Shown: in pieces, positions 29,175 through 37,464 of the stretch
How positions within the stretch are numbered: position 1 is the stretch's first letter
Layout: each line of letters begins with the position of its first letter
Assembly: GCF_014212495.1 (NCBI RefSeq)
Contig: NZ_JACKZC010000005.1
Location: 124,001 to 188,000 of the forward strand
Length of the DNA: 64,000 nucleotides
Reading direction: 5' to 3'
DNA from: Pontibacter sp. Tf4
GTDB lineage: Bacteria; Bacteroidota; Bacteroidia; Cytophagales; Hymenobacteraceae
Program-made: the position numbers and the translations under genes
The notes under the pieces: generated by a model
The model's database searches: none
Seen by the model: only the letters and a program-made list of their open reading frames with translations
Told to the model about the DNA's origin: nothing

Positions 29175-29597
29175 TTAAATGGTGGCGATGCACTTCAGTT
29201 CAATAGCGATCGGGGTTGGCAGGCTGCTGATCTCTACCGTAGTACGGCAGGGCTGGTTGTCCTTAAAATACTCGGCATAAATGCGGTTATAGGTCGCAAA
29301 ATCAGCTTTCATGTTTGTCAGGAACACGGTTACATCCACCAGTTTATCCCAACCCGAGCCGGCATCTTCTAAAATGTAGCGTACATTCTGGAACACAGAA
29401 TGGCACTGCGCTTCGATGTCGTAAGAGGTAATGTTGCCGGCATCGTCCAGCTCCACGCCGGGTATCTTTTTAGTGCCGCGCTCGCGGGGGCCAACCCCGG
29501 ACAGGAACAACAGGTTGCCAACTTTGCGGGCATGCGGGTATAGCCCAACCGGTTCAGGGGCCTTAGAAGAATTTAGTATCTCGTTTTGATTTGCCAT
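29175..29597 (-). CDS. RidA-family deaminase
   Basis: A 140-residue protein of the YjgF/YER057c/UK114 family, whose best-studied member deaminates reactive enamine/imine intermediates. Features are LFLSGVGPRERGTKK, QNVRYILEDAGSGWDKLVDVTVFL and RTTVEISSLPTPIAIELKCIA, the last holding the conserved Arg and substrate-pocket segment. I chose ATG 29597 because the family core starts soon after it; an upstream start adds 24 unlikely residues. TATATTTG at 29601-29608 is a perfect -7 element only 3 bases before this ATG, so a leaderless transcript is possible. Confidence 0.88.
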   Translation of the reverse strand: MANQNEILNSSKAPEPVGLYPHARKVGNLLFLSGVGPRERGTKKIPGVELDDAGNITSYDIEAQCHSVFQNVRYILEDAGSGWDKLVDVTVFLTNMKADFATYNRIYAEYFKDNQPCRTTVEISSLPTPIAIELKCIATI

Positions 29598-29641
29598 AGT
29601 CAAATATAAGCATTGTGGGCTAATAAACCCTACCAAACGCC

Positions 29642-29667
29642 GGGAGCCGGCTGACTGGCCGGCTCCC
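29642..29667 (-). terminator. GC-rich hairpin after the DUF4097 gene
   Basis: Perfect stem GGGAGCCGGC/GCCGGCTCCC (29642-29651 with 29658-29667). The T run on the minus side is weak. Confidence 0.6.
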
Positions 29668-29700
29668 AACTATAACAAAACAACTTACACAAACAGGAAT

Positions 29701-30816
29701 TTATTGCGTGAACCGGACATCGCCGTATTTAGAGGTAATGGACACGGCTGCTTTGGACGAGCTGTTGCCAAACTTACCCTTATAATCAGCAGAGGTATAG
29801 TCTTTCTCCATCGATGTGATATTGACCAGGTCTTTGTTCACCTTAAAATCACCGTACTGCACATTCACATCGAAATCGAACGCAGTGTTGTCGGCAAAAT
29901 TAAGCATGATGGGGATGTAGGTGCTGGCCAGCTTTATGTTTTTAATGCTGTTGCTGATGTTGTTTACCCGGAACGAACCGTACTTCATTTCCATGGTAAT
30001 GCCTTCGGCAAGACGGCCTATGGTCAGGTCGCTGTACTTGCTGTACCCGTTCAACGATCTGGCATCCGCGGCATTCAGGTCGAAGTAAGCCAGTTGCAGC
30101 GTGCCGCCATTTATATAACTACAGCTGCCGGAGCCATAGGTCAGTTTCAGAGCGTTGTTTGCATTGGCAAGTCTGTCGCATTTTAGGTTGCCGTATTTCA
30201 TGGTTACATCGGCTTTGCCTTTAAGCGCTGCCAGGTACACATCGCCGTACGTATTCTTCAGGGTAATGGCGTTGGACTCGGGCATGTAAATGGTGTAGTT
30301 TATCTCGGATGAGCTCATTCCGGAATTACGGCCCGGCTCGTACACTGTTTTAAGGTAGATCGTATTCCCTTCGCGGGCTTCGTCCACCTGCATGCGGTTC
30401 AGCAGATCATTTGCCCTGTTTTCAGATCCGGCACGGGCAATCATGTCAACCTTTACCTTTATCTCCTTTTTATCCCAGGTGTTTACATGCACGCGGCCAT
30501 ACTTGTTCTCTATGTTCAGAATGTCGGAGCTGTTTACTTTGTAGGTCTTCTCAAAAGTTTTGCGTTTCTCGGCATCGTATTTTACCGAGACTGTAGGCTG
30601 GCCCGGTCGCACGAAGTGTACCGGCGGCTGCGCCACATGCACCCGTGGCTGAACTATAGCTACAGCAGATTCCGGGCAAGGCGGTGCCGGTAAGGCTGGC
30701 GGCGTTGGTGCAGGCGGGGTGGATGGTCTGTCGGTCGCTTGGCGAGCGAGTACCATAGCTGGGGCCATTACAAAAATAATAGCCAGGTAGCGTAGAGATC
30801 TATACATTGGTTTCAT
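29701..30816 (-). CDS. Exported DUF4097-type (adhesin-like) protein of the ECF operon
   Basis: A 371-residue exported protein. The signal peptide is followed by a Pro-rich stretch (STPPAPTPPALPAPPCP), then a repetitive beta-helix-like part with recurring IxNKYGxVxV, LKNTYGDVYL, MKYGNLKC and MKYGSFRV units. This is the layout of DUF4097/DUF4098 proteins found beside anti-sigma genes in Bacteroidota. The biochemical function is unknown; an envelope-stress read-out role is an inference from the operon. It overlaps the anti-sigma gene by 17 bases, which implies coupled translation. Confidence 0.82.
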   Translation of the reverse strand: MKPMYRSLRYLAIIFVMAPAMVLARQATDRPSTPPAPTPPALPAPPCPESAVAIVQPRVHVAQPPVHFVRPGQPTVSVKYDAEKRKTFEKTYKVNSSDILNIENKYGRVHVNTWDKKEIKVKVDMIARAGSENRANDLLNRMQVDEAREGNTIYLKTVYEPGRNSGMSSSEINYTIYMPESNAITLKNTYGDVYLAALKGKADVTMKYGNLKCDRLANANNALKLTYGSGSCSYINGGTLQLAYFDLNAADARSLNGYSKYSDLTIGRLAEGITMEMKYGSFRVNNISNSIKNIKLASTYIPIMLNFADNTAFDFDVNVQYGDFKVNKDLVNITSMEKDYTSADYKGKFGNSSSKAAVSITSKYGDVRFTQ

Positions 30817-31435
30817 TGCTTAGTTGTTCTTCGGTTGTTTGTTTCTGAAGGGTTTCTATTTTCTGTAATACTTCCAACTGGCGATTCAGCACTTCGATCC
30901 GTATCTGCAGGTTCTGGATCATGGCGTTCATCACTTTATCGGTATTGGGGGCAGTTAGTAATTGCTTTTTAAGCTGAATGTAGCTGCTGTCCAGGCGGGC
31001 AAGCTCGCGGTCTATGTCGCGTTTTTCGTCTAGGCCAAGCACTTTCATGTCGTACTCGCTCAGTTCTTCTTTCTTGCTCTTCAGTTGGCTGGTGTAGTAG
31101 GCTTCCACTTCAACCAGTTCGGGGGCTATCTTTTGTATGGCCGGCTGGGTGGCCGCTGCCAAACTATAGGTTCCCTCTTCGGTGCGCTGCTTGGTCATCC
31201 ATAGTGTCAGGCCGCAGCCCAGCAGCAGCAGTATGGCAGCTGCTACGCGCATAAAGGCCAGGTTACCGCTAAAGCTAAAATTATCGCCGTAGCTGAACCG
31301 GATCACTTTGGTCTCCTGTCGTTCTTTCTCAACCGATATTTCCTGACAGATCTCCTGCCAGAGCTCCGGCCGGGGCTCATACACATCGAACTCATCCCGA
31401 TGCTCGCTTACAAAGTCTTTCAGTCTATCTTTCAT
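30800..31435 (-). CDS. Probable membrane anti-sigma factor
   Basis: A 211-residue single-pass membrane protein. Residues 1-58 would be cytoplasmic and bind the sigma factor, one helix spans about 60-80, and the outer part (about 105-205) is a long charged coiled coil (LDSSYIQLKKQL, IEVLNRQLEVLQKIETLQK). I see no standard zinc anti-sigma HxxxCxxC motif, so the assignment rests on topology and on position: directly after an ECF sigma gene (23-base gap) and overlapping the DUF4097 gene. The coiled coil may sense envelope conditions. Confidence 0.78.
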   Translation of the reverse strand: MKDRLKDFVSEHRDEFDVYEPRPELWQEICQEISVEKERQETKVIRFSYGDNFSFSGNLAFMRVAAAILLLLGCGLTLWMTKQRTEEGTYSLAAATQPAIQKIAPELVEVEAYYTSQLKSKKEELSEYDMKVLGLDEKRDIDRELARLDSSYIQLKKQLLTAPNTDKVMNAMIQNLQIRIEVLNRQLEVLQKIETLQKQTTEEQLSNETNV

Positions 31436-31458
31436 GTCTGTTATTGTTTGTTCTGTTA

Positions 31459-32019
31459 TCAGGCCGCGAACTGTGGCTCACGCATGATTTCTAATAATTT
31501 CTTTTTTGCCCTACTGTACTGCGACTTGGAAGTAGATTCCGATACACCCAGTATCTCCCCTATTTCTGTGTGGTCGTAGCCATCCAGCAGGTATAAGCTT
31601 AGCACTACTCTGTAGCCATCCGGCAGCTTTTGTATGGCGCGGCGCACCTTGTCTACCTGCCAGGCGGCGTCCTCCTCATCCGAGGGCTCGTCTGCCACCT
31701 CGCCGGCAATGCGCTCGTCCATAGGTACCAGCTCTGCCCGGCGTTTCCGGATAGCGTTGATCGCGGCGTTTACCACGATCTTTTTAAGCCAGCTGCCAAA
31801 CGAGGCTTCAGATTTGTAGGAATGAAGATTTTTGAAGGCACTGATGAACGCTTCCTGCAGTACATCTTCTGCTTCGGCGTAGTCGTTGGTGATGCGCATG
31901 CTCACGTTGAACATGGCTTTGGAGTATAGCTTGTATAGTTCGTACTGTGCCCGGTTGTCGCCACCCTTGCACCGCTCCACTACCTGCTGATTAACGTCCT
32001 GATAAGTAGATGTCTCCAA
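31459..32019 (-). CDS. ECF-subfamily RNA polymerase sigma factor
   Basis: A 186-residue sigma-70 family ECF factor. Region 2 (about 25-95) includes AEDVLQEAFISAFKNLHSYK, with the core-binding and -10 recognition helices. Region 4 (about 120-175) has GYRVVLSLYLLDGYDHTEIG and the recognition helix GVSESTSKSQYSRAKKKL. Its partner anti-sigma and an exported effector follow on the same strand. A GCAACC-N16-GTCTTT promoter lies about 90 bases upstream, which suggests autoregulation, as is usual for ECF factors. Confidence 0.93.
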   Translation of the reverse strand: METSTYQDVNQQVVERCKGGDNRAQYELYKLYSKAMFNVSMRITNDYAEAEDVLQEAFISAFKNLHSYKSEASFGSWLKKIVVNAAINAIRKRRAELVPMDERIAGEVADEPSDEEDAAWQVDKVRRAIQKLPDGYRVVLSLYLLDGYDHTEIGEILGVSESTSKSQYSRAKKKLLEIMREPQFAA

Positions 32020-32110
32020 GTTACTCCGTTTTAGGAATTATATTTTCTTTATTATCACCATCGGCGCTGCCGTTTCTTCATTTCCCTGCTGTCTCCCCTA
32101 CTTGCATACT

Positions 32111-32138
32111 AAAGACAAAGCCCTAAACCGAAGGTTGC
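32111..32138 (-). promoter_or_regulatory. Candidate ECF-type autoregulatory promoter
   Basis: On the minus strand GCAACC (complement of 32133-32138), a 16-base spacer and GTCTTT (complement of 32111-32116) resemble the AAC/-35 and CGTC-like/-10 elements of ECF promoters. A second TGCAAC lies 11 bases further upstream (32143). The sigma gene starts about 90 bases downstream. Confidence 0.5.
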
Positions 32139-32220
32139 ATTAAGTTGCAAAAATTTTCAGGATAATAGTGCGTTGCCCCAACTATAGCTGTCGTTTACAG
32201 GGCAGCAATCGTTTACTCAC

Positions 32221-32250
32221 AAAAAAAGCCAGCCCTTTGCAGAGCTGGCT
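32221..32250 (-). terminator. Terminator for the ALDH transcript
   Basis: Stem AGCCAGC/GCTGGCT (32227-32233 with 32244-32250), followed on the minus strand by seven T. It lies 340 bases after the aldehyde dehydrogenase stop, so the transcript would run through the repeat island. Confidence 0.75.
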
Positions 32251-32588
32251 TCTAACGTTTGACAGAACAAGTACTTACAGTATTAAGGACTTTCAGGATT
32301 GTAGAGACGCAATACCTTGCGTCTCCGCTATGAAATGATGGGCCAAACTATAGTTTATCCTTGTTCTGCAACTATATCCAAGCGAGTCTGGAGACTCGCG
32401 CCCACTGTACGCCACCGGTTGGATGCCAGCGCAAGTTTTAAATTCTGTAAATCTTTAGGATGAGTTTGCTTAGATGTCGACAAAAAAAAGAGACGCAACG
32501 TATTGCGTCTCTACATTCCGGCCGATACTTCAATTCTGTTTCAAACTATAGTTTCAGCCTAATATTAAAATTATTGAATATTAAAATG
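32251..32588. repeat. Intergenic repeat island
   Basis: No gene is visible here. Two hairpins share the 9-base arms GAGACGCAA/TTGCGTCTC but have different loops, TACC (32304-32325) and CGTA (32490-32511). Between them is GCGAGTCT-GG-AGACTCGC (32382-32399). Copies of CTATAG lie at about 32349 and 32547. Confidence 0.75.
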
Positions 32589-34163
32589 TTAGTCCATGAT
32601 ATCAAATTTGATGCCCTGGGCAAGTGGTAGCTCACGGCTATAGTTAATGGTGTTGGTCTGGCGGCGCATGTATACTCTCCAGGCATCAGAACCGGACTCA
32701 CGTCCACCACCTGTTTCTTTCTCACCACCAAATGCACCACCGATCTCAGCACCGGACGTACCAATGTTCACGTTGGCAATACCGCAGTCAGAACCCCAGT
32801 GGCTCAGGAATGCTTCGGTCTCCAGCAGGTTGGTAGAGAAGATAGAAGATGACAGGCCTTGTTTTACGCCGTTCTGCAGCTCAATAGCATTCTCTACATC
32901 ACCGCTGTATTTGATCAGGTACAGAATCGGGGCAAAGGTTTCTTCCTGCACGGTTTCGTAGTGGTTCTCTACCTCAACTATAGCCGGTTTTACATACGTG
33001 CCGGTCTCGTAGCCTTCGCCACTCAGCAGGTCGCCACCGGTTATCAGGTTACCGCCCTCCTGCTGCACTTTCTCCAGCGCATTGGTAAAGGCATTTACTG
33101 CGTCCTTGTCGATCAGCGGGCCTACCAGCGTCGTGCTGTCCAGCGGATGACCGATCGGCAGTTTTGGATATACTTTCAGCAGGCGCTCTTTTACCTGCTC
33201 GTAAATATTTTCGTGGATAATAAGGCGGCGGGTCGTCGTGCAACGCTGTCCGCAGGTACCAACCGCTCCGAATACAACGGCTATAGTTGCCAGTTCCAGG
33301 TCGGCATGTTCGGTCAGAATAATGGCGTTGTTACCACCCAGTTCCAGCAACGATCTGCCTAAACGGGAGCCCACTGCTTCGCCTACTTTCTTGCCCATAC
33401 GCGTAGAGCCTGTAGCCGAAACCAGCGGAATACGGTTATCGTGGCTCATCAGGCTACCAATTTCCGCATCCCCGATGATCAGGTTAAAGATACCTTCCGG
33501 CAGGTCGTTCTCGGCCAGCACCTCTCTTATAATATGCTGACAGGCAATAGCGGCAAGCGGCGTTTTCTCGGATGGTTTCCAGATGATAACGTCGCCGCAC
33601 ACGGCAGCCAGCATGGCATTCCAGCTCCACACTGCTACCGGGAAGTTAAACGCTGAAATAACGCCAACAATGCCCAGCGGGTGGTACTGCTCGTACATGC
33701 GGTGCTGCGGGCGCTCCGAGTGCATGGTATAGCCGTGCAACTGGCGCGACAATCCTACCGCAAAATCACAGATATCGATCATTTCCTGCACCTCGCCAAG
33801 GCCTTCCTGCAGAATTTTGCCCATTTCGTAGCTTACCAGTTTGCCTAAAGCCTCTTTGTGCTGGCGCAGCTTCTCTCCTATCTGGCGCACAATCTCACCG
33901 CGCTTTGGAGCCGGCATTTTACGCCATACTTTAAAAGCTTCCTGAGCCGTGGTAACTATAGTTTCATAGTCTTCTGGGGTGGCCATGGTTACGGTAGCAA
34001 TCAGGTTGCCATCGGCTGGCGAGGAAATATCGCGGGTAGTTTTGCCGGTGCCGCCCCAGGTAAGGCCGGTGCTGTAAGCGGGGTTGATGTCTTTTACTCC
34101 TAACTGTTTTAGCATGTCAGCTATGTCCTGCTGCAGCGGAAGCTGATCTATGGTCTGTTTCAT
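32589..34163 (-). CDS. ALDH7-type aldehyde dehydrogenase (aminoadipate-semialdehyde type)
   Basis: A 524-residue NAD-dependent aldehyde dehydrogenase. Motifs include FNFPVAVWSWNAMLAAVCGD, LLELGGNNAIIL with the catalytic Glu, and GTCGQRCTTTRR with the catalytic Cys. The C-terminal NVNIGTSGAEIGGAFGGEKE and GGRESGSDAWRVYMRRQTNT are characteristic of the ALDH7 (antiquitin/piperideine-6-carboxylate dehydrogenase) branch. ALDH7 enzymes act on 2-aminoadipate semialdehyde in lysine breakdown. The precise substrate here is inferred from this branch. It is a single gene. Confidence 0.93.
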   Translation of the reverse strand: MKQTIDQLPLQQDIADMLKQLGVKDINPAYSTGLTWGGTGKTTRDISSPADGNLIATVTMATPEDYETIVTTAQEAFKVWRKMPAPKRGEIVRQIGEKLRQHKEALGKLVSYEMGKILQEGLGEVQEMIDICDFAVGLSRQLHGYTMHSERPQHRMYEQYHPLGIVGVISAFNFPVAVWSWNAMLAAVCGDVIIWKPSEKTPLAAIACQHIIREVLAENDLPEGIFNLIIGDAEIGSLMSHDNRIPLVSATGSTRMGKKVGEAVGSRLGRSLLELGGNNAIILTEHADLELATIAVVFGAVGTCGQRCTTTRRLIIHENIYEQVKERLLKVYPKLPIGHPLDSTTLVGPLIDKDAVNAFTNALEKVQQEGGNLITGGDLLSGEGYETGTYVKPAIVEVENHYETVQEETFAPILYLIKYSGDVENAIELQNGVKQGLSSSIFSTNLLETEAFLSHWGSDCGIANVNIGTSGAEIGGAFGGEKETGGGRESGSDAWRVYMRRQTNTINYSRELPLAQGIKFDIMD

Positions 34164-34250
34164 GAGTTTTATGTAATGCGTTTAGTGCCTGCCGGCAACT
34201 ATAGCTTAGCCAACAGACGGAAATGATACAAAAGGGTCTTTTACAAAGCT

Positions 34251-34288
34251 ATAAAATAAAAAAGCTTCTGCAAGGCTGCAGAAGCTTT
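34251..34288 (-). terminator. Terminator of the DegP gene
   Basis: Perfect 12-bp stem AAAGCTTCTGCA/TGCAGAAGCTTT (34261-34272 with 34277-34288), followed on the minus strand by a T-rich stretch. Confidence 0.88.
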
Positions 34289-34311
34289 CTGTAGGATTAT
34301 CAGTATGTTAA

Positions 34312-35823
34312 TTACCCTTTGCCTATCGGGTAGTAAGCTTTCAGGCCATCCGGGTAAACACCCTCAATGTACACCACGCCACCTTCAAAGTTCTTCAGGT
34401 GTTTCTGCACATCGCCAGGCTCATTTACCGGGTATTTATCAATTCTGGTAATAATAAAGCCGTCTTTCATGCCTGTATCGCGGAATTTGCTGCTGCGCAC
34501 GCCTGTAATCTTGGCACCGCCGTCAATACCCAGCTTGTTCATTTCCTGCTTGCTTACAGGCTCAAACGTAGCACCGTCAAAGGTAATGGCTTTGGCAGTT
34601 GCACGCTTGGTAAGCTCAGTGCTCGAGTTCATGTTCTTCAGGGTCACGTTGGCAGTTCGCTCTTTACCATCGCGCATGTACGCTACTTTTACCTTGTCGC
34701 CAGGGCGGTAGCGGGCAATCTGCTCCAGCAACTGCGACGATTTACTGATCGCCACACCATTTATAGCCGTGATCACGTCTCCTTCTTTAAGACCGGCATC
34801 CTGGGCACCACTGTTTTCGGTTACACGGGCAACGTATACGCCGTTCAGCGTTTTCAGGCCTTTTTCTTTTGCAAAAGCGGCATCAATTTCCTGGATGTTG
34901 GCACCCAGCAAGGCACGCTGTACTTCACCAAACTTCAGCAGGTCATCTACCACTTTGCTAACTATAGCCGATGGCACCGCAAACGAATACCCGGCAAAAG
35001 AACCGGTCTGCGAGGCAATGGCTGTGTTTATACCTACCAGGTCGCCGTTCAGGTTAACCAGCGCACCACCCGAGTTACCCGGGTTTACGGCAGCATCCGT
35101 CTGGATAAACGATTCGATTGTCATATCGGCTGTCTGGCCGTTGCTGCGCTGGTTTGTGCTCAGGATGTTGATGTTACGCCCTTTGGCACTAACAATACCG
35201 GCAGTTACAGTTGAGGTCAGGTTCATAGGGTTACCTACGGCCAGCACCCACTCGCCTACCTGTAGTTCATCGGAGTTGCCGTAGCGGATAACCGGAAGCT
35301 TATCAGCATTTATTTTCAGCAGGGCAAGGTCGGTGTTCGGGTCCGAACCAACCAGGGTTGCTTCAAACTTGCGCTTGTCGTCCAGCACAACTTCTATTTT
35401 ATCTGCCCTGTCAATTACGTGGTTATTAGTAACAATGTAGCCGTTAGAGGCAATGATCACGCCGGAGCCGGAGCCCATTTGCGGGCCGCGTGGCACGCGT
35501 TCGCCAAAGCCATCACCAAAGAACTCGCGCAGGAACGGGTCCATCGGGCTGCTATAGTTTTCGGATGAGCGGACACTGTACTCCGTCATAACATGGACTA
35601 CGGCCGGTGTGGAAACCTGTGCTGCTTTAATGAAATTTAAACCTTCGGGCACCGCATTGGTGCTGCTGCGCATTTCGCTTGTGTAGCGGACTTTCGGATA
35701 CTCTACCTGCTCCTGGGTAGTTTCGGGGTTGTTGTCTTCCAGCAGCTTATAGCTACCTACCGCAACACCGCCACCCAATAAGGCTGAAAGCGTGAGGCCG
35801 ACAATAAACTGTTTCGTCTTCAT
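34312..35823 (-). CDS. degP: DegP/HtrA-type periplasmic serine protease with two PDZ domains
   Basis: A 503-residue trypsin-like protease of the DegP/DegQ type. It has an N-terminal anchor or signal (VGLTLSALLGGGVAVGSY) and a catalytic triad H135 (NNHVID), D165 (NTDLALLKI) and S251 (NPGNSGGALV). Two PDZ domains occupy about 305-395 and 410-500. These proteases degrade or refold damaged envelope proteins. A nested palindrome lies 48-77 bases before the ATG and may be an operator. It sits between ALDH and Hsp20 genes with its own terminator, so it is probably a single unit. Confidence 0.93.
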   Translation of the reverse strand: MKTKQFIVGLTLSALLGGGVAVGSYKLLEDNNPETTQEQVEYPKVRYTSEMRSSTNAVPEGLNFIKAAQVSTPAVVHVMTEYSVRSSENYSSPMDPFLREFFGDGFGERVPRGPQMGSGSGVIIASNGYIVTNNHVIDRADKIEVVLDDKRKFEATLVGSDPNTDLALLKINADKLPVIRYGNSDELQVGEWVLAVGNPMNLTSTVTAGIVSAKGRNINILSTNQRSNGQTADMTIESFIQTDAAVNPGNSGGALVNLNGDLVGINTAIASQTGSFAGYSFAVPSAIVSKVVDDLLKFGEVQRALLGANIQEIDAAFAKEKGLKTLNGVYVARVTENSGAQDAGLKEGDVITAINGVAISKSSQLLEQIARYRPGDKVKVAYMRDGKERTANVTLKNMNSSTELTKRATAKAITFDGATFEPVSKQEMNKLGIDGGAKITGVRSSKFRDTGMKDGFIITRIDKYPVNEPGDVQKHLKNFEGGVVYIEGVYPDGLKAYYPIGKG

Positions 35824-35870
35824 TTAATAGGGTTATAGTTAAATTAATATATAGTTTCAGCTATGTAGTT

Positions 35871-35900
35871 TACCGTATAACGTTATACTTGTATACGGTA
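35871..35900. promoter_or_regulatory. Nested palindrome upstream of degP
   Basis: A 14-bp perfect palindrome GTATAACGTTATAC (35875-35888) sits inside a wider dyad with 9-base arms TACCGTATA (35871-35879) and TATACGGTA (35892-35900). It is 48-77 bases upstream of the degP start, in a plausible operator position. No known regulator can be named. Confidence 0.5.
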
Positions 35901-35945
35901 GTGTGCCTGCAAAGGCGGGATAAGCTTCTCTAAGGTATAAACAAA

Positions 35946-35981
35946 CAAAAAAGAGGCCAAAAATTACGGGCCTCTTTTTTG
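35946..35981. terminator. Terminator of the Hsp20 gene (works in both directions)
   Basis: Stem CAAAAAAGAGGCC/GGCCTCTTTTTTG (35946-35958 with 35969-35981), with A/T runs on both sides, 16 bases from the Hsp20 stop. Confidence 0.92.
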
Positions 35982-35996
35982 TTTTGTATCTCTGGG

Positions 35997-36512
35997 TTAA
36001 GCTTCTACAGCCTTACCGTTCTCAGATGTTTTTGCTTTTTTTGCTTTGGCGGTTCTGTTCTCATCCGCCTCTTCGGTACCGGCAATGCTGATCTGGCGTT
36101 TCATGGTCTTATGAGCATCTTTCGGTACGTTTACCTGCAGTATGCCATTCTCCAGTCGGGCGGATATCTGGTCAGGATTTACGTTATCAGGCAGGTAGAA
36201 CGAACGGGTAAATGAGCCGTACTGAGTTTCCAGCATCTGGTAGCGTTTGCCGTCGCCTTCTTTGCGCTCAAATCTGCGCTCACCCGAAATGGTCAGGCGG
36301 CCCTCCTGGAAATCAATCGAAATGTCTTCTTTTTTAATGCCTGGCAATGCTACCTCAATTTCGTAGCCATTTTCAGTTTCGCAGGCATCTACGTGTGGTG
36401 TAAAGCTGCTCATGCCTCTTGCGTTTACCGATTCGTTAAAGAACCTGTCGAGCATGGAGCTGAATGTCTGTGGCATGTTGGTTTCCATGCCGGTATATTT
36501 GCTTAGTGCCAT
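35997..36512 (-). CDS. Small heat-shock protein, Hsp20/alpha-crystallin family
   Basis: A 171-residue small heat-shock protein. The alpha-crystallin domain runs from about residue 38 (TPHVDACETENGYEIEVALP) to the end of the beta core (LENGILQVNVPK), with the IxI-like SIAG region after it and a Lys/Ala-rich tail. It is an ATP-independent holdase. It has AGGAGG 5 bases before the ATG, a strong Shine-Dalgarno that is rare in this phylum, and a TTG-N18-TATAGTTG promoter-like pair further upstream (36550-36578), suggesting high expression. Confidence 0.95.
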   Translation of the reverse strand: MALSKYTGMETNMPQTFSSMLDRFFNESVNARGMSSFTPHVDACETENGYEIEVALPGIKKEDISIDFQEGRLTISGERRFERKEGDGKRYQMLETQYGSFTRSFYLPDNVNPDQISARLENGILQVNVPKDAHKTMKRQISIAGTEEADENRTAKAKKAKTSENGKAVEA

Positions 36513-36516
36513 AGTT

Positions 36517-36578
36517 ACCTCCTTTTTTAAAGTTCTTAAACTTAACTTTCAACTATAGGATAGTAAAAACTATGCCAA
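36517..36578 (-). promoter_or_regulatory. Shine-Dalgarno and promoter-like elements of the Hsp20 gene
   Basis: On the minus strand a GGAGGT (complement of 36517-36522) stands 4 bases before the ATG. TATAGTTG (complement of 36550-36557) lies 18 bases after TTG (complement of 36576-36578). A real SD is unusual in Bacteroidota and suggests either transfer or strong selection for translation. Confidence 0.55.
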
Positions 36579-36667
36579 TGGAATTATGCTGATTTTTTAT
36601 GAAAAAATGTCATTTCTGAAACCATAAACCCCGCTAACTATCTGACGCTTTTACAGTTACCACATCA

Positions 36668-37462
36668 TTAGTAAGAAATACTGGCAGTTTGCGGTGTCCT
36701 GCCTATCGTGTACTTTAGCTCCAGCCCGAAAACAGGTGTAATGCGGTTCCGTTTGGTCGTGTAGCCTTCCTGTAGCAGCACGCCATCTTCATCGTACTCC
36801 GGGGCAATCATGACATAGTAGCGGTCTGTCTGGCGCATAAAATATGGGGTAATACGCAGCTTTTCGGTCAGTTCGTAGGTCAGGTGCAGGCGCAGGCGCG
36901 TACGGTCTACCAGTCGCTTTTCCTCGTTCTCATCTTCATCATTACCAAACTCCGACAGCAGTGTGGCTTCGTAGCTGATAGCCGGTGAAATGAACCTGCT
37001 TTTAAGTGGTAGGCGCTTCCCTAACTCTACGGAAAGGTTATACCTGCCAAAATCCTTCCGGCTCTGCTGTACCACATAATCAAACAGTAGTTGCTTGTTA
37101 AAGTACAGGCCTTTCAGGTTACCGTTGTGCCGGATAAACGGCGATATGAAAAGAGACTTCGGAAAATTTTCGGCTGCATAGCGCACGATTGCCCCGCCCC
37201 GCCAGTGCTCGGTAAACGTGTGCTCGTAACCCAGGCTCAGTTCAATGCGCTCCAGGCTGCTCAGCACCCCGGAATTGCTGAAATCGTTGTACCGGCTGTC
37301 GGTATTAATGCGGTACTGGTTCCGGATAAAAAGGATGCCGTCTTCGCCCAAGTCAGTGCTTAGTTGCAGCTCCGGCCAGATGGTAGTTGGCGCCGTAACC
37401 TTACTTTGCCCCAGCACCGTTGCCGGAAGCACCAAAAGCAGCAGGAAGTATAGTTTTCTCAT
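36668..37462 (-). CDS. DUF2490-family exported protein
   Basis: A 264-residue exported protein with signal MRKLYFLLLLVLPATVLG. The body is built of alternating beta strands with aromatic residues (LERIELSLGYEHTFTEHW, YDFNKQLLFDYVVQQSR-like, LRLHLTYELTEKLRITPYFM), as in DUF2490 outer-membrane barrel-like proteins. Function is not known. A lipoprotein gene lies only 2 bases upstream, so the two probably act as a unit at the outer membrane. Confidence 0.82.
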   Translation of the reverse strand: MRKLYFLLLLVLPATVLGQSKVTAPTTIWPELQLSTDLGEDGILFIRNQYRINTDSRYNDFSNSGVLSSLERIELSLGYEHTFTEHWRGGAIVRYAAENFPKSLFISPFIRHNGNLKGLYFNKQLLFDYVVQQSRKDFGRYNLSVELGKRLPLKSRFISPAISYEATLLSEFGNDEDENEEKRLVDRTRLRLHLTYELTEKLRITPYFMRQTDRYYVMIAPEYDEDGVLLQEGYTTKRNRITPVFGLELKYTIGRTPQTASISY

Positions 37463-37464
37463 AT

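Noticed and set aside
34399-35214. A 271-residue plus-strand frame opposite degP
   Set aside because: It is antisense to a protease with an intact catalytic triad.
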